Positions 8,099 to 15,968 of a stretch of DNA of 64,000 nucleotides are shown here, one piece after another. The notes below the pieces were generated by a model that saw only the letters and a list, made by a program, of their open reading frames with translations, was not told where the DNA came from and ran no database searches. The stretch lies in NCBI RefSeq assembly GCF_028993575.1, contig NZ_CP118615.1, positions 6,849,001 to 6,913,000 of the forward strand, written 5' to 3'. Source of the stretch: Micromonospora cathayae (GTDB lineage: Bacteria > Actinomycetota > Actinomycetes > Mycobacteriales > Micromonosporaceae). How positions within the stretch are numbered: the stretch's first letter is position 1; every line of letters starts with the position of its first letter. Position numbers and translations under genes: made by a program.

Positions 8099-9559
8099 TC
8101 ACGCCTTGAGGCGGAGGGCGAGTTCCGGGCAGACCTTGACCGCCTTGCGCGCGCCGTCCTGCAACCAGGTGGGCACGGGCGTTACCGGGAACACCGGGAA
8201 GCCGTTGCCGTCCAGCCGGATGAACTCCGGTACGACGTGGGCGCAGAGGCCGTGCCCGTCGCAGCGCGACCAGTCGACGGTGAGGGTGCGCGGGGCCGGG
8301 TCCGGGTCTCCGGGCAGGCCCAGCACACCTCTGACCCGGCGTCCGCACCCCTCGCCGGTGGCGTGTCGGGTGAGGTCGTCGGCGAACACCTCCAGCGCCG
8401 AGACGGCGAACCGGGCCGTACCGTCGGGGTGGCTGCACGCGCCGCGTCCCTTGACCACCCCGGCGGCGGCCCGGACGACGTCCGGCGCGGCGCTGCCGGC
8501 GACCGCGAGGTCGACGGCGCGGGCCAGGTCGGGCAGGCCCATCCGGCACGGGCCGCACTGGCCGGCGGACTCCCCGGCCAGGTAGCGGACCACCTGGGCG
8601 GCCTCGCCGAGCGGGCAGGTGTCCGTGCCGAGCGGGACGATGATGCCCGCGCCGAGGGTGCCGCCGACCGCGTCGAGCCCGGCGCGGGAGACCTCGGCCC
8701 GGTCCGCCGCCGCCGCGCTGATCCACCTGCCGTGGTAGCCGCCGGTCAGCACGCCCGGCCCGGTGGGCACCTCGCACAGGTCGAGGATGTCGCGCAGCGG
8801 GGTGCCGGCGGCACACTCCACCACGGCCGGGCGGGCCGCCGCGCCGGTCACCGTGAGCAGTACGGTGCCGGGCTCGTCGGCGGTGCCGAGTTCGGCGTAC
8901 CCGTACGGGCCGAGCCGGGCGGCCACGGCGAGCTGCGCGTACGTCTCCGCGTTGGACAGCAGGGTGGGCAGGCCGTGCACGCCTGCGTCACTGGAGCGGC
9001 GCTTCTGCCCGGGTGGGATGTGCGGCAGCCCGTTGATGCCCTGCACCAGCGCACCGCCCTCGCCGGAGATGAACCGGTGCGGTACGGCCACCACGCTGGT
9101 CGGTACCGGCATCCGCCGTTCGGCGAGCGCGTCGGTGAGCGACTCCTCGCCGACCCCGTCGTCGGCGATCCCGAGGACGATCTCGTCGGCGTCCAGCGCG
9201 TACGCGGCCAGCGCCGCACCGTCCAGCACCAGGTGGGGTGCCCGGGTGAGCAGCACCTTGTCCTTCCAGCTCGCCGGTTCACCCTCGGTGGCGTTGACCA
9301 CCACCACGGCCGGCAGGTCCTGCCGTTCGCTGGATTCGAGCACCGCACGCAGTTTGCGGGCGAACGGGAAACCCGCGCCGCCCCGGCCCCGCAGGATGAT
9401 CTCCTCGGCCAGCCGCAGGAGCTGGTCGGCCTCCATCGGGGCGAGTGGTCCGTGTACGTCGTCGTGGGCGTCCCGGTCGAGGCGACCGTACTCGGCGAAG
9501 CCGGCGGTGAGTCGGGGTTCGCCGAGGCAGGCGACCGGGGGCACGGTCCGCCGGGTCAC
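8099..9559 (-). CDS. NuoF-like flavoprotein fused to a C-terminal ferredoxin
   Basis: A 486-residue protein built like the NADH-binding subunit of complex I and NAD-linked hydrogenases. The FMN/NADH motif LRGRGGAGFPFARKL lies at about 55-70. It is followed by VVNATEGEPASWKD, a SLBB-like middle, and the iron-sulfur motif SAGQCGPCRMG with a later Cys. About 75 extra residues at the end carry a second domain, CDGHGLCAHVVPEF and KVCPELAL, the C-x5-C...CP pattern of one-cluster [3Fe-4S] ferredoxins such as those that feed P450s. No other complex I subunits are nearby. It is coupled by an ATGA overlap to the ferric-reductase-like gene upstream, so I infer that it passes NAD(P)H electrons to or from that haem protein. 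Confidence 0.85.
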   Translation of the reverse strand: MTRRTVPPVACLGEPRLTAGFAEYGRLDRDAHDDVHGPLAPMEADQLLRLAEEIILRGRGGAGFPFARKLRAVLESSERQDLPAVVVVNATEGEPASWKDKVLLTRAPHLVLDGAALAAYALDADEIVLGIADDGVGEESLTDALAERRMPVPTSVVAVPHRFISGEGGALVQGINGLPHIPPGQKRRSSDAGVHGLPTLLSNAETYAQLAVAARLGPYGYAELGTADEPGTVLLTVTGAAARPAVVECAAGTPLRDILDLCEVPTGPGVLTGGYHGRWISAAAADRAEVSRAGLDAVGGTLGAGIIVPLGTDTCPLGEAAQVVRYLAGESAGQCGPCRMGLPDLARAVDLAVAGSAAPDVVRAAAGVVKGRGACSHPDGTARFAVSALEVFADDLTRHATGEGCGRRVRGVLGLPGDPDPAPRTLTVDWSRCDGHGLCAHVVPEFIRLDGNGFPVFPVTPVPTWLQDGARKAVKVCPELALRLKA

Positions 9560-11250
9560 TTCGCCTCACCCCGCAGTCCCGCCCAGTACGCCCCGTCGAC
9601 GGCGTCGGCGTGGGCCCGCCGTCGCCGTGCCGACCGGCTCTCGCCGGCGGCCCGGCGGGCCCGGCGGGCGGCCAGGTCGACCAGGGTGGGGGTGTCGTCG
9701 GGCGGCAGTGGCGTGTCGTCGGGGACGTACCGGGCGGGCGGTCGCCAGTAGTCGGTGACCAGGTCGGGCGCGTCCTCGTCGGCGCTGTGCCGGCCACCGA
9801 CGGAAAAGCTGCCAGCGGCGGAAAGGCTGCCGGCGGCGGGAACGCCGTCGCCGGCGAAGCCGCTGGTGCCGGCGGAGGCATTGCCACCGATGGAGACACT
9901 GCCGGTGCCGGTGCTGTCGCGCCCGGCCCAGCGGGTGGGGCTGTCCCAGGGGGCCTCGGCTTCGCTCACCCGATCCGGCCGGCCGTGCTCCGGTACCGCG
10001 TGCCGTGCGGCGGCCGGGGGCGACGCTACCCGGCGGCGACGGCCGACCGCCTCCCGCGCCGGTTCCGGCACCGGTTCGAAGGTCGGGGTCCGCAACGGGC
10101 CGTCGGTCGCCTCCTCGGCGCGCCGGCGACGACGGCCGACTGCGCCCATGCCGGCCACCGTGCCGGGCGGCGGGACGACGGGGACGGCGAACCGCCTGGA
10201 CCGACGGTCCGCGCGGTCCGTGGACCGGTCGTCCCCGGCGACCCGCTCCGACCGGCCACGGTCCGCGGTGACCCGCTCCGACCGGCCACGCTCGGTGGTG
10301 ACGCGCTCCGCGCGGCGGCCGGACACCGGGTCGCGGTCGGCGGGTCGGCCGGACGCGGTGACGCGTCCCGCGCGGCGACCGGAGGCCGGGGCGGGATGCT
10401 CGGTCCAGTCGGCGGTACGGCGGACCGACCGGCCCCGGGCCGGGGCGGTGGCCGGGTCCGCGCCGCGACGGCGGGTGAGCCGGACGCGCAGGGAGGCCCG
10501 TTCGTCGGCGCGGCCGGCGACGGCCCGGGTCGGCGCGGTGTGCTGGGCCCGCTCCCGGCGGCGGCGTCCCAGGCTGACCGAGAGGCGTACCAGCAGGGCC
10601 ACCACCACCAGCAGCACGCAGGCGAGGTAGCTCACGGTCACCCAGGTGGCCGGTGGGCGGCCGGCACCCAGGCCGTGCAGTAGGGAGAACGGCCAGGACA
10701 GGTAGGCGGTGGCATGCAACGAACGCCACAGCCACTTCGGGCCCACCCCGGCGAACCGGGCCCGGACCAGGCCGGTCCAGAGCACACTGACCATGAGCAG
10801 GGCGGCGACCGTGCCGAGTCCGACGTAGAGTCCCCGGCCGCCGAGGAACGGTACGGCCGCGTCGGTGGCCGCGGCCCGCCCGGTGGCGATCTTGGTGAGC
10901 ACGTGCAGGACCAGCCCGGAGACCCCGATGATGCCGGTGGTGCGGTGCGCGGACTGCATCAGCACCCGGTGCGGGACGAGCAGCACCAACCGGTCGGTGG
11001 CGAGCAGTCCGAGCAGCACGGTGAGGCTCAGCGCCACCAGGGTGACGACGCCGGCGTAGAACTCGGTGAAGAAGAAGAGGTACGTGTACGCCGTCCGGCC
11101 GGCCCCGGTGAGCATGCCACCGGCCCAGGCGGCGGCGAGCACCGAGGCCGCCAACAGGGTCAGGGCCGGGCCGGACCGGTTCGGCGTGCCCCGGCTGGTA
11201 CGCCTGATCCGGACGTTGTCGGCGCGCCGCTTCTGCTCTGCCCGGGCCAT
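9556..11250 (-). CDS. ferric-reductase-like transmembrane haem protein with long disordered C-terminus
   Basis: The first about 250 residues carry a short basic cytoplasmic start (MARAEQKRRADNVRIRR) and about six hydrophobic helices. His residues sit at HRTTGIIGVSGLVLHV and SLHATAYLSWPFSLLHG, the pattern of di-haem ferric reductase/NOX-like membrane domains. The remaining about 300 residues are low complexity, rich in Arg, Pro, Ala and Ser, including a 10-residue repeat (RGRSERVT-type). No FAD or NADPH domain is fused; the coupled NuoF/ferredoxin protein is the likely electron partner. The ATG at 11250 has GAGGAG just upstream; an in-frame start at 11391 would add 47 residues without membrane character. 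The function, electron transfer across the membrane, is inferred. Confidence 0.75.
   Translation of the reverse strand: MARAEQKRRADNVRIRRTSRGTPNRSGPALTLLAASVLAAAWAGGMLTGAGRTAYTYLFFFTEFYAGVVTLVALSLTVLLGLLATDRLVLLVPHRVLMQSAHRTTGIIGVSGLVLHVLTKIATGRAAATDAAVPFLGGRGLYVGLGTVAALLMVSVLWTGLVRARFAGVGPKWLWRSLHATAYLSWPFSLLHGLGAGRPPATWVTVSYLACVLLVVVALLVRLSVSLGRRRRERAQHTAPTRAVAGRADERASLRVRLTRRRGADPATAPARGRSVRRTADWTEHPAPASGRRAGRVTASGRPADRDPVSGRRAERVTTERGRSERVTADRGRSERVAGDDRSTDRADRRSRRFAVPVVPPPGTVAGMGAVGRRRRRAEEATDGPLRTPTFEPVPEPAREAVGRRRRVASPPAAARHAVPEHGRPDRVSEAEAPWDSPTRWAGRDSTGTGSVSIGGNASAGTSGFAGDGVPAAGSLSAAGSFSVGGRHSADEDAPDLVTDYWRPPARYVPDDTPLPPDDTPTLVDLAARRARRAAGESRSARRRRAHADAVDGAYWAGLRGEAK
10241..10310. 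repeat. 30-bp coding tandem repeat in the ferric-reductase-like tail
   Basis: Units of 30 bp (10241-10270, 10271-10300 and a diverged third) contain ACCCGCTCCGACCGGCCACG. They encode 10-residue repeats in the disordered cytoplasmic tail and keep the reading frame if copies are gained or lost. Confidence 0.7.
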
Positions 11251-11600
11251 ACGCTCCTCGATCGTCTCGCGGCGGTGCCCGCCGGCCGACCTGCTCCCCC
11301 ATCGAGTACGGCTGGGCACGCCGATCGGATCAGCGCGATCCGGAATTTTCTTCGTGGTCGTACCGGAGGGCACGACGGGCACGGACGGCACGGCGCGTTC
11401 GTTCGGGGTCTGGCGGGGCCGGAAGTCCTTGCACGGTGCGCATCCATCCCCACCAGCAGTGACGTATTTCTATCCGTTGACAGTCGCTGCAACGCGCTTG
11501 TAACCTTTCAGCAACTTTCAGGACCTCCTGCAAGAAGGCGGCACCCTGGGGTTTCCCTGGCGCACCTGTCCGTCCCCCGAACCCCCCGTCAGGAGTACAG
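11251..11600. other. 350-bp divergent control region (ferric reductase / amylase)
   Basis: No gene is visible here. The left part carries the ferric-reductase leader (GAGGAG just before its ATG) and frames that could extend that protein. The right 130 bases are less GC-rich and hold the amylase promoter and the CTTTCAG repeats, listed separately. Confidence 0.6.
11477..11521 (+). promoter_or_regulatory. amylase promoter with CTTTCAG direct repeats
   Basis: TTGACA (11477-11482) and TAACCT (11501-11506) are separated by 18 nt and make a good SigA-type promoter. Two copies of CTTTCAG (11505-11511 and 11515-11521) are 10 bp apart over and just after the -10. Streptomyces amylase promoters carry short direct repeats of this kind that bind a LacI-type maltose regulator; equivalence here is inferred. 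Confidence 0.6.
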
Positions 11601-13046
11601 ATGCTTCGACGTCGAAACCGTTCGGCGATGCTGGCCGTGGGCCTGCTCGCCGGTCTGCTCGCACCGGTGACCGTGGCGACACCCCCCGCCACCGCCGCCC
11701 CCGCCGGCACCAAGAAGGTCATCGCCAACCTCTTCGAGTGGAACTGGCCCTCCGTCGCCAGCGAGTGCACCAACGTGCTGGGCCCGAAGGGCTACGGCTA
11801 CGTCCAGGTCTCCCCGCCCCAGGAGCACGTCCGGGGCAACCAGTGGTGGCTGGCCTACCAGCCGGTCAGCTACCGGATCGAGTCACGCAAGGGCACCCGC
11901 GCGCAGTTCCAGTCCATGGTGAACACCTGCCACGCCGCCGGGGTCAAGGTGATCGTGGACGCGGTGGTCAACCACATGTCCGGCCAGGACGCCGGAGGCA
12001 CCGGCTGGGCCGGTTCGTCGTACGGGCACTACAACTACCCGGGCATCTACCAGTCGCAGGACTTCCACTACTGCGGCACCTCCGGCAACGAGATCCAGAG
12101 CTACAACGACCGGTGGCAGGTGCAGAACTGCGAACTGGTCAACCTCGCCGACCTGAAGACCGAGTCGGACTACGTCCGGACCCGGCTCGCCACGTACCTG
12201 AACGACCTGCTCTCCCTCGGCGTGGACGGCTTCCGGATGGACGCCAGCAAGCACATGCCGGCCGCCGACATCGCCGCCATCAAGGGCAAGCTCTCCCGCT
12301 CGGCGTACATCGTGCAGGAGGTCATCTACGGCGCGGGTGAGCCGATCGGGCCGGGCGAGTACACCGGCAACGGCGACGTGCACGAGTTCCGGTACGGCAA
12401 GGACCTGGCCCGGGTGTTCCGCTCGGAGCGGCTGGCGTACCTGAAGAACTTCGGCGAGGGCTGGGGGCACCTGCCCAGCGGCGTGTCGTCGGTCTTCGTG
12501 GACAACCACGACACCCAGCGGGACGTCGGCGGGGTGCTCACCTACAAGGACCGGGGCATCTACGCGCTCGCCAACGCCTTCATGCTGGCCTGGCCGTACG
12601 GGTCGCCGTCGGTGATGTCCAGCTTCACCTTCAGCAACCGGGACGCCGGCCCGCCGTCGGACGGCAACAACAAGACCCTCGACACCACCTGCTACTCCGG
12701 CTGGGAGTGCGAGCACCGCTGGCCGGTGATCGCCAACATGGTGGGCTTCCGCAACGCCACCGAGGGCGCGGGCGTCACCAACTGGTACGACAACGGCAAC
12801 AACCACATCGCCTTCAGCCGTACCGGCAAGGGGTTCGTCACGATCAACGACGAGGACTCCGCGGTCAACGGCCGCTCGTACTACACCGGCCTGCCGGCGG
12901 GCCGGTACTGCGACGTCATCCACGGCACGTACAGCAACGGCTCGTGCAGCGGGCCGGTGATCACGGTCGACTCCGGCGGCTGGTTCGCGGCAAACGTGCC
13001 GGCGCACGACGCGATCGCCATCCACGTCGGTGCGCGCCTGTCGTAG
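11601..13046 (+). CDS. secreted alpha-amylase (GH13)
   Basis: A 481-residue secreted enzyme that hydrolyses internal alpha-1,4 bonds of starch. A signal peptide with basic start (MLRRRNRS), hydrophobic core and an Ala-X-Ala-like exit lies within the first about 33 residues. The GH13 catalytic residues are visible: nucleophile D214 in GFRMDASKHM, acid E240 in IVQEVIYG and D304 in VDNHD, plus the conserved VIVDAVVNHM block at about 117-126. It resembles the Streptomyces amylase subfamily. The protein ends right after the C-terminal beta domain, so no starch-binding CBM20 module is present. AGGAG sits 6 nt before the ATG. It has its own promoter and a strong terminator, so it is a single-gene unit. 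Confidence 0.95.
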   Translation: MLRRRNRSAMLAVGLLAGLLAPVTVATPPATAAPAGTKKVIANLFEWNWPSVASECTNVLGPKGYGYVQVSPPQEHVRGNQWWLAYQPVSYRIESRKGTRAQFQSMVNTCHAAGVKVIVDAVVNHMSGQDAGGTGWAGSSYGHYNYPGIYQSQDFHYCGTSGNEIQSYNDRWQVQNCELVNLADLKTESDYVRTRLATYLNDLLSLGVDGFRMDASKHMPAADIAAIKGKLSRSAYIVQEVIYGAGEPIGPGEYTGNGDVHEFRYGKDLARVFRSERLAYLKNFGEGWGHLPSGVSSVFVDNHDTQRDVGGVLTYKDRGIYALANAFMLAWPYGSPSVMSSFTFSNRDAGPPSDGNNKTLDTTCYSGWECEHRWPVIANMVGFRNATEGAGVTNWYDNGNNHIAFSRTGKGFVTINDEDSAVNGRSYYTGLPAGRYCDVIHGTYSNGSCSGPVITVDSGGWFAANVPAHDAIAIHVGARLS

Positions 13047-13055
13047 CACCATCCG

Positions 13056-13096
13056 AAAACCCCCTCCCCGGTGCCACGGCGCGGGGAGGGGGTTTT
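13056..13096 (+). terminator. rho-independent terminator after amylase
   Basis: A 14-bp perfect stem (AAAACCCCCTCCCC and its complement ending TTTT) with a 13-nt loop, 10 nt after the amylase stop. The four T bases make it a classical intrinsic terminator. Confidence 0.9.
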
Positions 13097-13123
13097 CACG
13101 TATTGCCGGCATATCGTCCGTTT

Positions 13124-14164
13124 GTGTGGTATGACCGCCGGACCCGGCACCCCCGCTGCTCCCCGATCGTCGCCGTCGCGCTGTTCGTCGCGACGGCACT
13201 CGCCGCCGGCCTGGCGCTGATCCCCCGGGCGGTGCCGCTGGCCGACGCGACGGCGTCCGCTCCGACTCCGGCATGGGGTCCGGCTCCGGCGTCCGCTCCG
13301 CCTGCGGCGTCGGGGCCGGGTCCGGGTCGGGCGTCGGGTCCGGCATCACCGCCCGCCGTCCCCGCGCCGGCCGGTACGCCCCCGCCGGCCACCGCGGTCC
13401 CGTCCGTCCCTGGCTCGCCGGTCCCGTCCCAGGGTCCGCCGTCGCCGGCCGCGCCGGCCCCGGTGGTCCGGCCGGCACCGGACGACCTGCCGGTGATCAC
13501 CTACCGACCCGCGCCCGGGGGCTTCCCCGCCGACCCGGACCCGCTGGACACCACCCCGCTGACCGAGGGACTCCGGCCACTGCGCCGGATCGCCGCCCAC
13601 ACCGCCCCGGGCGGCCGGCCGCTGGCCTTCCTCGCCCCCACCATCAGCGGGTACGACCTGGTCATGCCGATCACGCAGCGGCACGCCGGCTGGGCGGCCG
13701 TGCTGCTGCCGTCGGCGAACCGGCGGATCGCCTGGGTGCCGCCGGGCGGTTGGCGGACGGTCCCGCTCACCCACCAGCTCGTCGTGGAACGCCGGACCCA
13801 CCGGCTGACCTGGCTGCGACACGGTCGACCGGTACGCTCCTGGCCGGTCACCCTCGGCAAACCGGGGCAGAGCACCCCGCTCGGGCGTACCTTCGTGCTG
13901 GCCCGGTCCGCCCCGGCCGAGTCCACCTTCGGCGGCGTGGACGTCCTCGCCCTCGGGTCCGTACCGGAGGAACCGGCCAACCTGCCGGCCCGGCTGCGCG
14001 GCGCGCACATCGGCATCCACGCCTGGTACCACGACCGGGACCTGGGCCGGAACACCAGCAACGGCTGTGTCCGGCTGACCCGCGACGCCCAGCGGCACCT
14101 GGTGACGACGGTCCCGCACGGCACCCCCGTGGTGGTGGTCGACCGGCTGCCGGTGTCCCGCTGA
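13124..14164 (+). CDS. L,D-transpeptidase-like YkuD-domain protein
   Basis: The 346-residue protein starts at GTG (MWYDRRTRHPRC). One signal-anchor helix lies at about 14-33 and a Pro/Ala/Gly-rich linker of about 90 residues would span the wall. The C-terminal half is a YkuD domain. The catalytic signature is GIHAWYHDRD...TSNGCVRL, with nucleophile C315 and the preceding His. Such enzymes make 3-3 peptidoglycan cross-links or attach proteins to the wall. The longer open frame upstream of 13124 crosses the amylase terminator and is not credible. No ribosome site precedes the GTG, so the message may be leaderless. The nearby hydrolase and Ntn gene do not narrow its role. Confidence 0.85.
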   Translation: MWYDRRTRHPRCSPIVAVALFVATALAAGLALIPRAVPLADATASAPTPAWGPAPASAPPAASGPGPGRASGPASPPAVPAPAGTPPPATAVPSVPGSPVPSQGPPSPAAPAPVVRPAPDDLPVITYRPAPGGFPADPDPLDTTPLTEGLRPLRRIAAHTAPGGRPLAFLAPTISGYDLVMPITQRHAGWAAVLLPSANRRIAWVPPGGWRTVPLTHQLVVERRTHRLTWLRHGRPVRSWPVTLGKPGQSTPLGRTFVLARSAPAESTFGGVDVLALGSVPEEPANLPARLRGAHIGIHAWYHDRDLGRNTSNGCVRLTRDAQRHLVTTVPHGTPVVVVDRLPVSR

Positions 14165-14245
14165 CCCTTCCGTCGCCCGGCCAGGCATCCCGCCCGGGAA
14201 CCCGGGTAACCGCCGGACGGCACCGCTACCTGGGGAGGGAACGTC

Positions 14246-15100
14246 ATGGACACCGGGTCCGGAAAGGGGCAGGTCGACACGGTCGTACTGATCCACGGCC
14301 TGTGGCTCACCCCGCGCAGTTTCCAGCCGTGGGTCGACCGGTACGTCCGCCAGGGCTTCCGGGTCCTCGCCCCGGCCTGGCCCGGTCTGGAGGGCGAGGT
14401 GGAGCAGCTCCGGACGGACCCCACCCCGATCGCCCGACTGACCATGAGCCGGATCGTGGCGCACTACGAACGCATCGTCCGGGACCTGGCCCGACCACCG
14501 ATCATCATGGGGCACGGCCACGGCGGCACCGTCACGCAGATCCTGCTCGACCACGGGTACGGCGCGGCCGGGGTGGGCATCGGTTCCGCGCCGGTGAAGG
14601 GCCTGATCCGGATGCCGTGGAGCATGCTGCGGGCCACCGGACCGGTGCTGCGCAACCCCGCCAACCGGCACCGGGCCGTCCCCATCGACCCCGACCGGTT
14701 CCACCGGCTGCTCGCCAACACCACCGACCGGGCCACCTCGGAGCGGCTGCGTCGCCAGTACGCCGTACCGGCCGCCGGGCACGTCGTGTTCGAGACCGCG
14801 TTGGCCGGGTACCAGCCCCGGTCGGTGGTCCGGGTCGACAACGGCCGCTCCGACCGGGCCCCGTTGCTGCTGCTCGCCGGGGGTGCCGACCGGGTGGTAC
14901 CGCCGGTGGTGGTGAAGGCCAACGCCGGCCTGTACCAGCGGTCCCGCGCGGTGACCGCCTACCACGGGTTCCCCGACCGGCCGTACCTGATGATCGGCGC
15001 GCCGGGCTGGGAGGAGGTGGCCGACCACGCGCTGCGTTGGGCGGTCGAGAAGGCCACCACCGTCTCCCCCGCCGTGGTCGGCGACGCCCCGCGCTGGTGA
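14246..15100 (+). CDS. alpha/beta-hydrolase-fold protein lacking catalytic Ser and His
   Basis: A 284-residue alpha/beta-hydrolase with the oxyanion-loop motif LIHGLW (15-20) and the acid-loop GGADRVVP. The nucleophile elbow reads MGHGHGG where the family has GHSxGG: the serine position is G91 (codon GGC). The usual catalytic His segment (typically RPHWL...PGWEEVAD) is RPYLMIGAPGWEEVAD, with Tyr247 in place of His. Both replacements are directly visible, so the protein is unlikely to be a normal esterase or lipase. It may be a non-catalytic binding protein or use different chemistry. GGGAGG precedes the ATG. The gene lies between the transpeptidase and the proteasome-like gene on the same strand. 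Confidence 0.85.
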   Translation: MDTGSGKGQVDTVVLIHGLWLTPRSFQPWVDRYVRQGFRVLAPAWPGLEGEVEQLRTDPTPIARLTMSRIVAHYERIVRDLARPPIIMGHGHGGTVTQILLDHGYGAAGVGIGSAPVKGLIRMPWSMLRATGPVLRNPANRHRAVPIDPDRFHRLLANTTDRATSERLRRQYAVPAAGHVVFETALAGYQPRSVVRVDNGRSDRAPLLLLAGGADRVVPPVVVKANAGLYQRSRAVTAYHGFPDRPYLMIGAPGWEEVADHALRWAVEKATTVSPAVVGDAPRW

Positions 15101-15198
15101 GCGTCCTCCGCTGCTGGACGCCCACCGGGCGGGTGTAGGCGCACGCGGCGTCGGGTACCTCGCACCCGACCCCTCGCCCCCTGCCCAGGAGGACCCCC

Positions 15199-15894
15199 AT
15201 GACCGTCGTGCTCGCCATCGTCTGCAACGACGGGGTGGTGATCGGCTCGGACTCCCAGATCACGGAGAGCGACCGGGGCCTCAGCTTCCCGGCCCAGAAG
15301 CTGCACCCGCTGGGCCCGTGCGCCGCCTGGGGCGGCAGCGGCGCGCGGGGCGTGCTCAACGACCTGCGTCCCATCCTCGAGGACTCGGCCACCGCCATCC
15401 TCGAGTCACCCGACATCGGCGACGAACTCCAGGAACGCGTCCTGCCGATCCTGAAGAAGCACTACGGGAACTACATCCCGGACGTGCCCGGCGAGGGCAG
15501 CGGCGGCGGTGTGTCGGCGTACCTGCTGGCGGCGGGCTACAGCCAGGGCGGGCCGTGGATCGTGGAGATCAACCCCAACGGCCTCATCGGCCGCTACGAG
15601 GACGTCGGCTTCCACGCCATCGGCTCCGGCGCGCCCATGGCCCAGCAGGCCGGCGCGCTGCTGTCCCACTTCCGGATGACCGAGCGGCCCGTCGAGTACG
15701 GCGTGGTGGGTGTCCTGCGGGTGCTGGAGGCGCTGTCGCAGACCTCGCCGTCGGTCGGCGGGCCGTTCAGCGTCGCGGCCATCCGCGAGGAGGGCGCCCA
15801 CCACCTCGACGAGAAGGAGATCGCGAAGGCGTTGAAGGACGTCCAGCGCTGGCGGGACCTCGAGCAGGAGTCCCTGGACCGGCTGTTCGACTGA
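15199..15894 (+). CDS. stand-alone proteasome beta-like Ntn hydrolase
   Basis: A 231-residue protein beginning MTVVLAIVCNDGVVIGSDSQ. If Met1 is removed, the new N-terminus is Thr1, and Asp17 and Lys33 fall at exactly the canonical numbers of the proteasome beta active site (T1, D17, K33). The later AIGSGAPMA block matches the beta-subunit S/G-rich strand. There is no propeptide. The housekeeping actinobacterial prcB/prcA genes are paired and near pup; none is present here, so this is a separate family member, comparable in concept to Anbu or HslV-like enzymes. It probably self-assembles into a ring; substrate and unfoldase are unknown. AGGAGG lies about 6 nt before the ATG. Confidence 0.75.
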   Translation: MTVVLAIVCNDGVVIGSDSQITESDRGLSFPAQKLHPLGPCAAWGGSGARGVLNDLRPILEDSATAILESPDIGDELQERVLPILKKHYGNYIPDVPGEGSGGGVSAYLLAAGYSQGGPWIVEINPNGLIGRYEDVGFHAIGSGAPMAQQAGALLSHFRMTERPVEYGVVGVLRVLEALSQTSPSVGGPFSVAAIREEGAHHLDEKEIAKALKDVQRWRDLEQESLDRLFD

Positions 15895-15968
15895 GCCTGC
15901 GGGCGTACCGCGCGCGGTCCCGGCCGGCCAGCCGGCATGGTGCCGGCCGGCCGGGGTATGACCCGCCC

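Noticed and set aside
12707..13123. N-terminal extension of the L,D-transpeptidase frame into the amylase gene
   Set aside because: It crosses the amylase coding end and its intrinsic terminator; GTG 13124 gives a normal signal-anchor start.
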